Assembly: GCF_003259845.1 (NCBI RefSeq)
Contig: NZ_QLMJ01000007.1
Coordinates: 186,001 to 250,000 of the forward strand
Reading direction: 5' to 3'
DNA from: Actinoplanes lutulentus
Lineage (GTDB): Bacteria; Actinomycetota; Actinomycetes; Mycobacteriales; Micromonosporaceae
DNA: 64,000 nt
Of this stretch, positions 8,327-16,413 are shown piece after piece. Made by a program: the position numbers and the translations under genes. Numbering within the stretch: the stretch's first letter is position 1; each line of letters opens with the position of its first letter. The notes under the pieces were generated by a model. It was not told where the DNA came from and ran no database searches. It was given only the letters and a program-made list of their open reading frames with translations.

Positions 8327-9679
8327 TTATTTGGCGGTGTCGGTTACTGCCTGGAGGAAGGCTTCGGAGCGGTGTTCGAAGTTGCGGAAGCGGCCGTAGC
8401 TCGGGGCGGCCGGGGACAGCAGGACCACTCCCCCTGCCGGAGTTGTCTCTCGGGCGATGCGGACCGCGTCGAAGAGGTCCTCGGCGGGGAGGGCTCGCAC
8501 GCCGGGGAGGTCGGTCAGCTCCGCCAGGATGCGGGGGCCGCTGTCCGGGAGGCCGATCACGGTCAGTGTGCGGGACTCCAGGAATGCTCGTAACGGTGCG
8601 TAGTCCAGGCCTCGGTCGGCGCCGCCTACGAGTACGGTGAGTGGTCGGTTTTCGTAGGCTTCGATGGCGTGGATCGCCGAATAGGGACTCGTCGACAGGG
8701 TGTCGTCGACGAACGTCAGCCCGGAGGCGTCCTCGATCTCGGTGAGGCGGTGCGGCAGGCCGCGGAACGAGCGGACCGCTGCCTCCAACTCTTCGCGGCG
8801 GCCGACCACGTCCACGCCCATGCCGTCCAGGACGGCGAGGGCCACGGACAGGTTGCGCTCGTTGTGCTTGCCCTTCAGCGTCAGCGCCGACCTGGGGAAG
8901 AGCGGCTCGTCGCTGCAGAAGACGGTGCCGTCCTCGACCCGGAACCGGGAGTCCTCGGCGGCCGCCGGCACCGGCGGGAAGCCGCTGGAGTCGATCACCC
9001 GGCGGATCTCGTCGCGGAGCCGCTCATCTTCGGCGTTCACCACGATGAGCTCAGGACCGTACGCAAGAAGGTTTAGTTTGTCGCGGTAATAGGCTTCTTC
9101 GCTGCCGTGCGAGTCTAGGTGCTCGGGGAAGAGCGAGGTGACCACCGCGACGCGCGGCGAGTCCGACAGGTCCGCGCACTGGTAACTGGAGAGCTCCAGC
9201 ACGTACAGATCGGATTCGGGCAGGTCGAGCAGCGGGATGCCGATGTTGCCGCCGTACGCGTTGGGCTGGCCGATCGCGGCCAGGAGGTGGCTGATCAGGC
9301 TGGACGTGGTGCTCTTGCCCTTGCTCCCGGTGACGCCGACGGTCTTGGCGGCGTTCGCCGCCATCCACAGCGCGGTGCCGCTCGTCACCGTGACGCCGCG
9401 TTTGCGCAGCTCAGCGAGGTACGGGTGGGTCAGCGGCACACCGGGCGACCGGACCACGACATCCGCCGTGTAGAGGGCGGCCTGAGCGTGCTCCCCACCG
9501 GCGACGGGCGCGAGCGCGGCGAACTCGTCCTCCCACGGCGTGGAGAGGTAGTTGGCGCTGTCGTCGACGGCGATCAGCCGGGCGGGGCCGTGCTTCGCGA
9601 TCGCGGTCACCGCGGCCCGGCCCTCACGGCCGGTACCCCAGACCGCGACCGAGCGGCCACGCAGATCCTCCAGGCGCAC
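8327..9679 (-). CDS. murD2: MurD2: UDP-MurNAc-L-Ala--L-glutamate ligase
   Basis: Cytoplasmic Mur ligase, 450 residues. The ATP-binding loop is GVTGSKGKSTTS, followed by GGNIGIPLLD and the ligase region ELSSYQ. A C-terminal domain carries FVDDTLSTSP and GGADRGLDY. Ordinary MurD adds D-glutamate; the MurD2 type adds L-glutamate, which MurL then epimerises. I assign MurD2 because murL is divergently adjacent; the sequence alone only shows a MurD-like ligase. I prefer the GTG at 9679 because AAGGGGAG lies six bases upstream; a GTG five codons earlier is the alternative. A regular murD in the dcw cluster may also exist outside the window. Confidence 0.85.
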   Translation of the reverse strand: MRLEDLRGRSVAVWGTGREGRAAVTAIAKHGPARLIAVDDSANYLSTPWEDEFAALAPVAGGEHAQAALYTADVVVRSPGVPLTHPYLAELRKRGVTVTSGTALWMAANAAKTVGVTGSKGKSTTSSLISHLLAAIGQPNAYGGNIGIPLLDLPESDLYVLELSSYQCADLSDSPRVAVVTSLFPEHLDSHGSEEAYYRDKLNLLAYGPELIVVNAEDERLRDEIRRVIDSSGFPPVPAAAEDSRFRVEDGTVFCSDEPLFPRSALTLKGKHNERNLSVALAVLDGMGVDVVGRREELEAAVRSFRGLPHRLTEIEDASGLTFVDDTLSTSPYSAIHAIEAYENRPLTVLVGGADRGLDYAPLRAFLESRTLTVIGLPDSGPRILAELTDLPGVRALPAEDLFDAVRIARETTPAGGVVLLSPAAPSYGRFRNFEHRSEAFLQAVTDTAK

Positions 9680-9782
9680 GTATCTCCCCTTCACCGGGTG
9701 GCTGACCCGGAAGCCGGGCCGCTGTGTCCCTTCGCGGGACCGAACTAATATTGCCCGTCGGCCTCAAGACAGGAGTTCCCGG
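9680..9782. promoter_or_regulatory. Divergent murD2/murL promoter region
   Basis: 103-base intergenic region between two divergent genes of one pathway. A TAATAT hexamer at 9746-9751 is a good -10 candidate for murL; a matching -35 is not evident. CAGGAGTT at 9770-9777 is the murL ribosome site. Shared regulation is likely by arrangement. Confidence 0.4.
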
Positions 9783-11090
9783 GTGCAGTTCGACGTCATG
9801 CGCTTCCCCTCGTACTCGTTCGATCCGACGACCGGGGTGGCGGCGTTCGACTACCTGCTGGACGGTCCGGAGCCGCTGAGCTTCACCGAGACGATCACGT
9901 TCCCGGTCGCTGCCGGGCGTCCGGTCCCGGACGCGTTTCACCGGGTGCTCGACCTGCTGCACGTCGTGGCGGGGGTGAGTTACTACAAGGTGGGCGCGCC
10001 GCCGCGGGTGGTGGCACCCCAGCCTGTTCCGGCCGCGGTGGCGTCGTTCTTCACGGCGGTCTACACACACGGGCTGGCGGAGTACGCCTATCGGAACCAG
10101 TTGCCGCACGTGCTCTCGCTGGTGGTCGAGACCCCGGGCGTCGTTCCCGATGCCGAAGTTTCGGAAATGTCGGGAAGGCCGCTCTCGGCCGTCGGCGGTG
10201 GCAAGGACTCGATCGTCACCCTGGAGATCCTGCGCGCGGCCGGGCTCGACCCGGTCCCGTTCTCGGTCAACCCGAACCCGGTGATCGTGAACGTGAACGC
10301 CGCCTCCGGCCTGACCGCCCTGGCCGCCCGCCGCAAGCTCGACCCGCGGCTGTTCGAGCTGAACAAAGCCGGCGCGCTGAACGGGCACATCCCGGTCACC
10401 GCGATCAACTCGCTGATCGCGATCGCCACCGCGGTCCTGCACGGCCTCGGTCCGGTGGTGATGTCGAACGAGCGGTCCGCCTCCGACCCGAACCTGATCT
10501 GGAACGGCCACGAGGTCAACCACCAGTGGTCCAAGGGCGCCGAGGCCGAGGGACTGCTGCGCACGGCGGTCACGGCGTACGCCGGCATCGCCGACCCGTA
10601 CTTCTCGCTGCTGCGCACGCTCTCCGAGCTGCACATCGCGCAGCTGTTCGCCGGTTACACAGCGTACGACGACGTCGTTACCAGTTGTAACAAGGCGTTT
10701 AAACTTCACGACCCCACGGCCCGCTGGTGCGGTGACTGTCCGAAGTGCCGGTTCGTGTTCCTCGCGATGGCGCCGCACATGCCCCGCGAGCGGCTCGCGC
10801 ACATCTTCGGCCACGACCTGTTCGCCGACGAGGCGCAGGTTCCCGGCTTCACGGAGCTGCTCGGCGTCGACGCGCACAAGCCGTTCGAGTGTGTCGGCGA
10901 GGCCGAGGAGTGCCTGGTCGCCCTCTCGATGCTGACCGACGACGCCCCGGTGCTGGTCGCGCTCCGCGCCGCGGTGCCCGCCTCGGCCTGGGACGACGCG
11001 TCGCACAGCAACGTCTTCACGCCGGGCGGGCCGAACCACATTCCGCCCGCGTACCGCAAGCTCCTCGACGAGGCGGTCCAGGCCGGCTGA
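9783..11090 (+). CDS. murL: MurL: UDP-MurNAc-L-Ala-L-Glu epimerase
   Basis: Peptidoglycan precursor epimerase of 435 residues that converts the terminal L-Glu of UDP-MurNAc-L-Ala-L-Glu to D-Glu using ATP. Family motifs seen in order: VAGVSYYKVG, GLAEYAYRNQ, the PP-loop-like SAVGGGKDSIVTLE, NGHIPVTAINS, SNERSAS, EVNHQWSKG, the paired cysteines of RWCGDCPKCRFVFLAMAP, and HKPFECVGEAEE. It begins at GTG 9783, six bases after CAGGAGTT. Divergent from murD2 and two bases from the next gene. The match along the whole length makes the call firm. Confidence 0.93.
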   Translation: MQFDVMRFPSYSFDPTTGVAAFDYLLDGPEPLSFTETITFPVAAGRPVPDAFHRVLDLLHVVAGVSYYKVGAPPRVVAPQPVPAAVASFFTAVYTHGLAEYAYRNQLPHVLSLVVETPGVVPDAEVSEMSGRPLSAVGGGKDSIVTLEILRAAGLDPVPFSVNPNPVIVNVNAASGLTALAARRKLDPRLFELNKAGALNGHIPVTAINSLIAIATAVLHGLGPVVMSNERSASDPNLIWNGHEVNHQWSKGAEAEGLLRTAVTAYAGIADPYFSLLRTLSELHIAQLFAGYTAYDDVVTSCNKAFKLHDPTARWCGDCPKCRFVFLAMAPHMPRERLAHIFGHDLFADEAQVPGFTELLGVDAHKPFECVGEAEECLVALSMLTDDAPVLVALRAAVPASAWDDASHSNVFTPGGPNHIPPAYRKLLDEAVQAG

Positions 11091-11092
11091 CG

Positions 11093-12163
11093 GTGCTTTC
11101 GGTACGGGGTTTCACCGATGACGCGTTCGCACCCGTGGCGGACGCGCTCGCCGCGTTGCCGGAGGACCCCGGCTCGCAGCTCGTGGTCTGGTCCGGCGGG
11201 CGCGTCGTCGCCGACCTGTGGACGGCCGGCGCGGGCGGCGCGGATGCGCTCACCGGTGTCTACTCGGCGGGCAAGGGCGCGGCGTACCTGGTGGTGGCCC
11301 GGCTCGTCGCCGACGGTGTGCTCGACCTGGACCGGCGGGTCGTCGAGTACTGGCCCGAGTTCACCCTCGGCCAGCTGACCCTGGGCGATCTGCTGGCGCA
11401 CCGGGCCGGGCTGATCGGCGTGGATGGCGGTTTCACCCCGGACGAACTGCGCGACGACCGGGCCATGGCGGGCCGGTTGTTGCGTCAGGAGCCGTACTGG
11501 CGGCCGGGTTCGGCCTACGGATACCACGCCTTCACCATCGGGGCGCTGCTCGGTGAGGTCGTGCGGCACGCGACCGGGCGTACGCTCGTGGCGCTTTTTA
11601 ATGATCTGATTCGGACGGACGTTTTCTTCGGGACTTCTTCTGTCGATCGATATCGGCCCGTCCTCGCGCCGCCGCAACGCATCCGGGTCCCGGCCGGGAG
11701 CCTCACCGAGATCGCCTTCAACCTGCACGCCAGCCCGCCCACCGACATGGTCTCCTGGATCAACCTGCCCGAGGTACGCGCCGGCGGCCCGGTCTCCGGC
11801 GGCTGCGTCGCCAGTGCGCGCGGCCTGGCCAGAATGTATGCGGCAGCGGTCTGGGGTGTTGACGGCGGGCGGCCGCTGGTGGACCGGCACACGCTCACCG
11901 AGTTCGCCACGATCTCGTCGGACGGGTTCGACCGGGTGACCGGTGAACGCCGCCACTTCGGGCTCGGCTTCGAGGTCCAGCACCTGCGGTACCCGGGCTT
12001 GAGCGTGAACGCTTTCGGACACAGCGGGGCTTCGGGGGCGCATGCCCTGGCGGACCCCGGTCGGGGGATCGTGTTCGCTTACACGCGGCAGCGTTGTGCG
12101 TACCCGACAGGCGCGGCGCCGGAGGTGCCCGCCCTGCTCGCGACCGTCCTGGCGGGCGGGTAG
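11093..12163 (+). CDS. Serine hydrolase, class C beta-lactamase/esterase fold
   Basis: Protein of 356 residues with the penicillin-recognising serine fold. The SxxK motif is S58-A-G-K61, and a YGYH segment sits where the YxN tyrosine motif is expected. No signal peptide, so probably cytoplasmic; LactB-type esterases look like this. It starts at a GTG two bases after the murL stop, with no separate ribosome site obvious, so translation is likely coupled to murL. That placement hints at peptidoglycan-linked work, but an unrelated esterase is equally compatible. Confidence 0.8.
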   Translation: MLSVRGFTDDAFAPVADALAALPEDPGSQLVVWSGGRVVADLWTAGAGGADALTGVYSAGKGAAYLVVARLVADGVLDLDRRVVEYWPEFTLGQLTLGDLLAHRAGLIGVDGGFTPDELRDDRAMAGRLLRQEPYWRPGSAYGYHAFTIGALLGEVVRHATGRTLVALFNDLIRTDVFFGTSSVDRYRPVLAPPQRIRVPAGSLTEIAFNLHASPPTDMVSWINLPEVRAGGPVSGGCVASARGLARMYAAAVWGVDGGRPLVDRHTLTEFATISSDGFDRVTGERRHFGLGFEVQHLRYPGLSVNAFGHSGASGAHALADPGRGIVFAYTRQRCAYPTGAAPEVPALLATVLAGG

Positions 12164-12174
12164 CGTCGGCGGGC

Positions 12175-12537
12175 GTGACGGATGGGATCTATGTCGGCAA
12201 CGCTGATCCGGATGCGCTGGCCGACCGGGGCTGGCTGCTCGGGCATTTCAAGCCGGAGGGCGACGCGCGGCACAGCACGGATGTCGAGATCAAGTGGGGT
12301 CGCCATCCCCAGGGCGACAGGCGGGCTGCTTGGGTACGCGGTGAGGAGCGCACCGCCCTGCTCGTGCTGATCAGCGGCTGCTTCCACATGGAGTTCCCGG
12401 AGCGCACCGTGGTCCTCGACAAGCAGGGTGACTACGTGGTCTGGGGCCGGGGCGTGGATCACAACTGGCTCGCGGCGGAGGAGTCGGTGGTGCTGACGGT
12501 CCGCTGGCCGTCGATAGCGGGGTATGCCGTCCCTTGA
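12175..12537 (+). CDS. Small cupin-like protein, function unknown
   Basis: 120 residues starting at GTG 12175 (MTDGIYVGNADPDALADRGW). The middle and C-terminal half look like a small beta-barrel: alternating hydrophobic strands, ISGCFHMEFPERTVVL, then GDYVVWGRGVDHNWLAAEES. The histidines in FHM and DHNW could be metal ligands as in cupins. It follows the serine hydrolase by 11 bases and probably shares its message. Function cannot be read from the sequence. Confidence 0.65.
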   Translation: MTDGIYVGNADPDALADRGWLLGHFKPEGDARHSTDVEIKWGRHPQGDRRAAWVRGEERTALLVLISGCFHMEFPERTVVLDKQGDYVVWGRGVDHNWLAAEESVVLTVRWPSIAGYAVP

Positions 12538-12541
12538 CCGC

Positions 12542-14545
12542 TTAGTCCGGTGGGTCGTGGTGGATGCGGGCCGGTGAGATGCGCAGGTGCTCCAGGGCTG
12601 CTGTCGTCGCCGCGACCATCAGCGGCGGGCCGGCGACGCAGACCTCGTGGCGGGACCACTCGCCGTACGCCGCTACCGCGTCGGTGACCTGGCCGTAGGC
12701 GTACGGGCCGGGGTTGCCCTCGGAGACGACCGGGACCACCTTCGCCTTCGGCGCCTGCAGCGCGATCGCCGACAGGTCGTCGATGTCGTACAACTCGGAA
12801 ATATCGCGTACGCCCCAGAACAGCACCACCGGGCGCGGGTCCGCCGTCGCCGCCACCTGGGCGAGCATCGCCTTCATCGCGGCGATACCGGTGTCGCCGG
12901 CGATCATCAGGACGCCCCGCCCGGCCTCCTCCGGCACCCGCATGTCACCCTCGGCGCGGGTCAGGCGGATGTGGTCACCCTTGCGAGTCTTGTGTACGAG
13001 TGTGTGGCTCACGCCCGCGGACGACCTCGCTCGGACGTGCAGTTCCAGGGTCTCGTCCCGATGCGGGGCGCCGGCCAGCGAGAACGGGCGCCAGACGCCG
13101 GGCTGGTCGGCCACCTCGATGCGGGCGTACTGGCCGGGGCGGTACGGCATCGGCATGAATGGGCGTACCCGGATCACCGCGAGGTCGGGGCGGCGCAGCT
13201 CGTGGGAGATCACCTCGGCGCCCCAGGCGGTCGGCTGATAGGCCGCCAGGGTGCCGCCGTGCACGATCCACTCGTAGGTGTGCTGCCACGTCCAGCGCCA
13301 GGCGTGGTCGAAGTCCTGGCGCCACGCGCCCGGCGCCATGCCGGCACGCATCGCCTCGGCGAGGGCGGCGCCGACGAGCTGGAGCTGGTTCCACTGGACG
13401 CCGCATTCGGCGAGGGCGGCGCCCAGGTCGCCGCAGCCGGACACCACGTGGGGCGGGTTGTCCAGGTTGTGGGCCAGCCAGGTCAGTGCCCGGGCCAGCT
13501 GGAGGCGCTGGATCTCGTCGGTGCCGGGCAGGGTTGCCAGCAGGTCGGGCTGGGCTTGGTACAGCGCCACCCAGAGCCTGTCGGCCACGTCCTCAGTGCC
13601 GCCGGCGAAGGTGAGGCTGGTGCTCAACAGTCGCTGGGTGTCACGGAGCTCGGCGTCGTCGGCGGGGTTCATGCCGTCCACGCCTGGGGCCGCTTTTCTC
13701 GGGGGCGGATTCTGGGGGGTGCGGGGCGGATAGGCGTACAAAGAAGGATCTTGAGGGAACTCGGTGCCTGGAGAACCGATGGGCCGGACGGGGTCCAGCC
13801 CGGGGATCGGCGGGGCGGGTGTCGCGGGGCCGGAAGGGTTCACGCCGGTGATCGGGTTGATCCGGCCGGCGGCCGCGCCCCAGACGCCTTTCTGCGTGGT
13901 CGGGCGGCGGGCGGGGTTCGGCTGGGGTGGTTTTCCGGGTTTCGCGCCGAGGTTGGAGCGGCCCAGGGTGGTGGCCGGGTCGCCGCGCCAGAGGAGTTCG
14001 GAGTTGGGCCGCTCGGAGTTGGGGTTTCCCGGGCCCTGTCGATCGGCGGGCGGGCGGTTCGGTGGGGCCGGGCGGGGTGGCGGGGTGGGGTGGATGCGGC
14101 TCGGGTGGGCGCCGGGCTCGTCGGGGAAGCTGGACTCGGGGGACAATTCGCCTCCCAGTGGCGAGGCGTCGGGCTTTGGGGAGCTGGGAACGGCAGTGCC
14201 AGCGGTGGCGTGGCGGAAGTCGGCGCTGTCCACCGACATTTCGTAAATGTCGGAAATAGCGACAGGGGCCGGGGTGTTGGGAGCGCTTGATCTGCCGGGG
14301 GTGCCCGGGCGGCCGGGAGCGCTGGAACGGTCCGAACCCGGCATGTGGGGCTGGTCGCTCTCGGGCAACGCCCGGGTAGGGCCCTCACGGTGTTCGGCTC
14401 TTTTCTGAGCGGCGATCTCGGACAGCGCTGCGGCGGTGTCGCTGGTGCCCGCGGCGGCCGCGTCCGGCGCGTTCTGGCGCAACCGGATCGCTCGCAGCAG
14501 GGCGAGCAGATGCGGGTCGGAGCCCTGTCCCGAACCAGCCGACAC
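12542..14545 (-). CDS. Globin-like/ferredoxin reductase fusion with long Pro-rich N-terminus
   Basis: Flavohaemoglobin-like protein of 667 residues. Residues 1-296 are Pro/Ser/Gly-rich and probably disordered. Residues 297-435 are globin-like (WNQLQLVGAALAEAM matches the helix after the haem pocket). Residues 440-540 form an FAD domain (WRPFSLAGAP corresponds to RxYS), and 543-665 an NAD domain (GDTGIAAMKAML, VAGPPLMV). Where flavohaemoglobins have the proximal His, about five residues before IKPEQY-like VQWNQL, I find Leu; haem binding is therefore doubtful. Start set at GTG 14545, eight bases from GGAGG. Convergent with the cupin-like gene. Confidence 0.82.
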   Translation of the reverse strand: MSAGSGQGSDPHLLALLRAIRLRQNAPDAAAAGTSDTAAALSEIAAQKRAEHREGPTRALPESDQPHMPGSDRSSAPGRPGTPGRSSAPNTPAPVAISDIYEMSVDSADFRHATAGTAVPSSPKPDASPLGGELSPESSFPDEPGAHPSRIHPTPPPRPAPPNRPPADRQGPGNPNSERPNSELLWRGDPATTLGRSNLGAKPGKPPQPNPARRPTTQKGVWGAAAGRINPITGVNPSGPATPAPPIPGLDPVRPIGSPGTEFPQDPSLYAYPPRTPQNPPPRKAAPGVDGMNPADDAELRDTQRLLSTSLTFAGGTEDVADRLWVALYQAQPDLLATLPGTDEIQRLQLARALTWLAHNLDNPPHVVSGCGDLGAALAECGVQWNQLQLVGAALAEAMRAGMAPGAWRQDFDHAWRWTWQHTYEWIVHGGTLAAYQPTAWGAEVISHELRRPDLAVIRVRPFMPMPYRPGQYARIEVADQPGVWRPFSLAGAPHRDETLELHVRARSSAGVSHTLVHKTRKGDHIRLTRAEGDMRVPEEAGRGVLMIAGDTGIAAMKAMLAQVAATADPRPVVLFWGVRDISELYDIDDLSAIALQAPKAKVVPVVSEGNPGPYAYGQVTDAVAAYGEWSRHEVCVAGPPLMVAATTAALEHLRISPARIHHDPPD

Positions 14546-14683
14546 TGACAAACCCTCCGAGAAAGTTAGTTACATCCTCCCCCACCATATGCCCGATCTG
14601 CCGGAAATATCCGTCACGAGCGGGCCAGAGCCCAAGCCACGCCCCGACGGGAACGGCACCCAAGATCGCGCAACCCCGAGCGG

Positions 14684-14726
14684 GTGTGTCGATTTCGGGT
14701 GCGATTCGCGCCTCAACTCGACACAC
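14684..14726 (+). repeat. Dispersed repeat family A, copy 1
   Basis: 43-bp element bounded by GTGTGTCGA (14684-14692) and its inverse TCGACACAC (14718-14726). A matching 43-bp element lies at 54658-54700 with the same interior (TTTCGGGT, CGCGCC), an inverted relative at 26644-26716 and a half copy at 31476-31489. Confidence 0.8.
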
Positions 14727-14745
14727 ACCCCGCGGAACACCTGGT

Positions 14746-14972
14746 CTGTGTCGGTTACGGGTTCCATACGCACCCCAACTCAACACACACCCCGCGAACC
14801 ACCCGGCCTGTGTCGACTACGGGTTCGATACGCACCCCAACTCAACACACACCCCGCGGAACACCCGGCCTGTGTCGACTACGGGTTCCATACGCACCCC
14901 AACTCAACACACACCCCGCGAACCACCCGGCCTGTGTCGACTACGGGTTCGATACGCACCCCAACTCAACAC
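14746..14972 (+). repeat. 62-bp tandem repeat arranged in 124-bp dimers
   Basis: Four units with starts at 14746, 14808, 14870 and 14932, an exact 62-bp step. Units alternate between GGTTCCATAC and GGTTCGATAC, and between GCGAACCAC and GCGGAACAC, so the array grew by copying a two-unit block. Each unit keeps the ACAC/GTGTCG ends of family A. 62 is not a multiple of three, so this is not protein-coding. No spacers, so not CRISPR. Confidence 0.9.
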
Positions 14973-15310
14973 GCAGTGGGCGGGGATGCTCGCGGCGCGT
15001 TGTCTTCGGCTTCGCAGGGCGTCATCCGGAACCGGCCGCTGGGTGCCTCGCTCGCGCGGCGACGAGACCTACGGCGACAGATCACGCCCGACCACGGGTC
15101 GACGGCACGCATTCCCTGGCAAGTGGCTACCTCAATTGACCAGCAGAGTCAGCCAACCGGAGGACAGGAGCTGGCTTGCGGGGCTGTTCGGCGGAAGTTT
15201 CACAGCGCTGAGCACCTGCCGGACTGGCCGGCGCATGCTTGCTGGTCAGCGCATACCCTTGTCGGCCGCCGGGCTCGGTCGAGGCGCTATGCCGCCGCGC
15301 TCCCCCGCGA
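14973..15310. other. Non-coding stretch, no gene recognised
   Basis: Between the 62-bp array and the hairpin repeats. Short open frames occur in several phases, but none has a ribosome site or recognisable product. Nothing supportable seen. Confidence 0.4.
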
Positions 15311-15356
15311 ATCTTGAGCGATCCTCCACCCTCTGGGGTAGGAAATCGCTCAAGAT
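15311..15356. repeat. 46-bp hairpin repeat, copy 1
   Basis: ATCTTGAGCGAT (15311-15322) and its perfect inverse ATCGCTCAAGAT (15345-15356) enclose 22 bases that contain a second inverted pair (ACCC/GGGT). A second copy stands at 15447-15492. Confidence 0.85.
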
Positions 15357-15366
15357 CCCGAGTGGC

Positions 15367-15444
15367 CGGCGGGCGGCGGGCGGCGGGCGGCGGGCGGCGG
15401 GCGGCGGGCGGCGGGCGGCGGGCGGCGGGCGGCGGGCGGCGGGC
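15367..15444. repeat. 7-bp minisatellite (CGGCGGG)n, about 11 copies
   Basis: Uninterrupted CGGCGGG units, 78 bases, lying between the two 46-bp hairpin repeats. The array is near perfect, so copy number is probably unstable. Not coding. Confidence 0.9.
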
Positions 15445-15446
15445 GA

Positions 15447-15492
15447 ATCTTGAGCGATCGTCAACCCTCCTGGGTAGGAAATCGCTCAAGAT
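15447..15492. repeat. 46-bp hairpin repeat, copy 2
   Basis: Same 12-bp arms as copy 1 with a 22-base loop differing at a few positions; the inner ACCC/GGGT pair is kept. On the minus strand it is the first strong hairpin after the methyltransferase stop, so it might end that message. Confidence 0.85.
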
Positions 15493-15604
15493 CGCGGAGG
15501 GGCCCCGACGCGGGCGAGCAGCGCGGGGCGTGGCTCGCAGCGCGGGCGGAACGCACCGCAGGACAGAGCCCAGCGCAGGACAGAGCCCAGCGCGGGGATT
15601 GGGG

Positions 15605-16399
15605 TTAGCGGCAGATTTCCCAGAAGGCTATTGCTGCTGCTGTGGCTACGTTCAGGGAGTCGACGCCGTTTTGCATCGGGATGGCGACTCGGGCGTCGCT
15701 TGTCAGGAGGGCGTGGGGGGTCAGGCCTGGGCCCTCGGCTCCCAGCAGCAGGGCCGGGCGGGCTCGTTGGGCGCTGGTCAGCTGCTGCAGCGGGATCGCG
15801 TCGTCCGCCGGGGTCAGGGCCAGCAGGGTGAAGCCGGCTTCGCGGATGGCGTTCAGGGTTTGCGGCCAGTTGTCGGACTTGGCGTACGGGATGGCGAAGA
15901 CCTCACCCATGCTCACCCGGACCGCGCGGCGATACAACGGGTCCGCGCAGCTCGGGGAGAGGACCACCGCGTCGATGCCCAGGGCGGCGGCGCTGCGGAA
16001 GAGGGCGCCCAGGTTCGTGTGGGTGTTCAGGTCTTCCAGGACCGCTATCCGCTTCGCGTTCGCCAGCAGGTCGGGCAGCGGGGTCAGGGCTCGGCGGTGG
16101 AACGACGCCAGGACGCCGCGGTGCACGTGGAAGCCGGTGATCGACTCCAGGACCGGTGCGGGGGCCGTGTAGAGCGGGGCCTCCGGGGGCAGGCCGGTCA
16201 GCTGGTCGGCGCGTTTCTGGTCCACCAGGGCGGAGCGCAGCTCGTAGCCGGCTCGCAGGGCTCGCTGGATCACCAGCTCGCCTTCGGCGATGAACAGGCC
16301 GTTGGGGGGTTCCCACTTGGTACGCAACTCGACGTCGGTCAGGGCGCGGTAGTCAGCGATGCGCGGATCGTCGGGGCTGGTGATGGTGAGAGCTGGCAC
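15605..16399 (-). CDS. TrmH/SpoU-family RNA 2'-O-methyltransferase
   Basis: 264 residues. N-terminal substrate-binding domain (about 1-100) then a SPOUT knot domain with the three SpoU motifs: NTHTNLGALFRSAAALG, ALLLGAEGPGL and VAIPMQNGVDSLNVATAAAI. It transfers methyl from SAM to a ribose in rRNA or tRNA; the exact target is unknown. GTG at 16399 has no clear ribosome site, so it may be leaderless or coupled. It lies 14 bases after mrpG on the same strand and may be read as the tail of the Mrp operon. Confidence 0.87.
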   Translation of the reverse strand: MPALTITSPDDPRIADYRALTDVELRTKWEPPNGLFIAEGELVIQRALRAGYELRSALVDQKRADQLTGLPPEAPLYTAPAPVLESITGFHVHRGVLASFHRRALTPLPDLLANAKRIAVLEDLNTHTNLGALFRSAAALGIDAVVLSPSCADPLYRRAVRVSMGEVFAIPYAKSDNWPQTLNAIREAGFTLLALTPADDAIPLQQLTSAQRARPALLLGAEGPGLTPHALLTSDARVAIPMQNGVDSLNVATAAAIAFWEICR

Positions 16400-16413
16400 C
16401 TTGGCATTGTGCT

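Noticed and set aside
9783..11090. Reading the VGGGKDS motif as a queuosine ExsB/QueC enzyme
   Set aside because: The full set of MurL motifs and the adjacent MurD ligase fit the epimerase better than a QueC-type ATPase.
14746..14972. CRISPR-like array
   Set aside because: 62-bp units are directly joined without unique spacers and no cas gene is present. It is a tandem satellite.
14436..15453. Open frames of 150-290 residues over the 62-bp repeats
   Set aside because: The 62-bp step shifts frame at each unit, so the same repeat peptide appears in all three frames, a sign of non-coding repeats.
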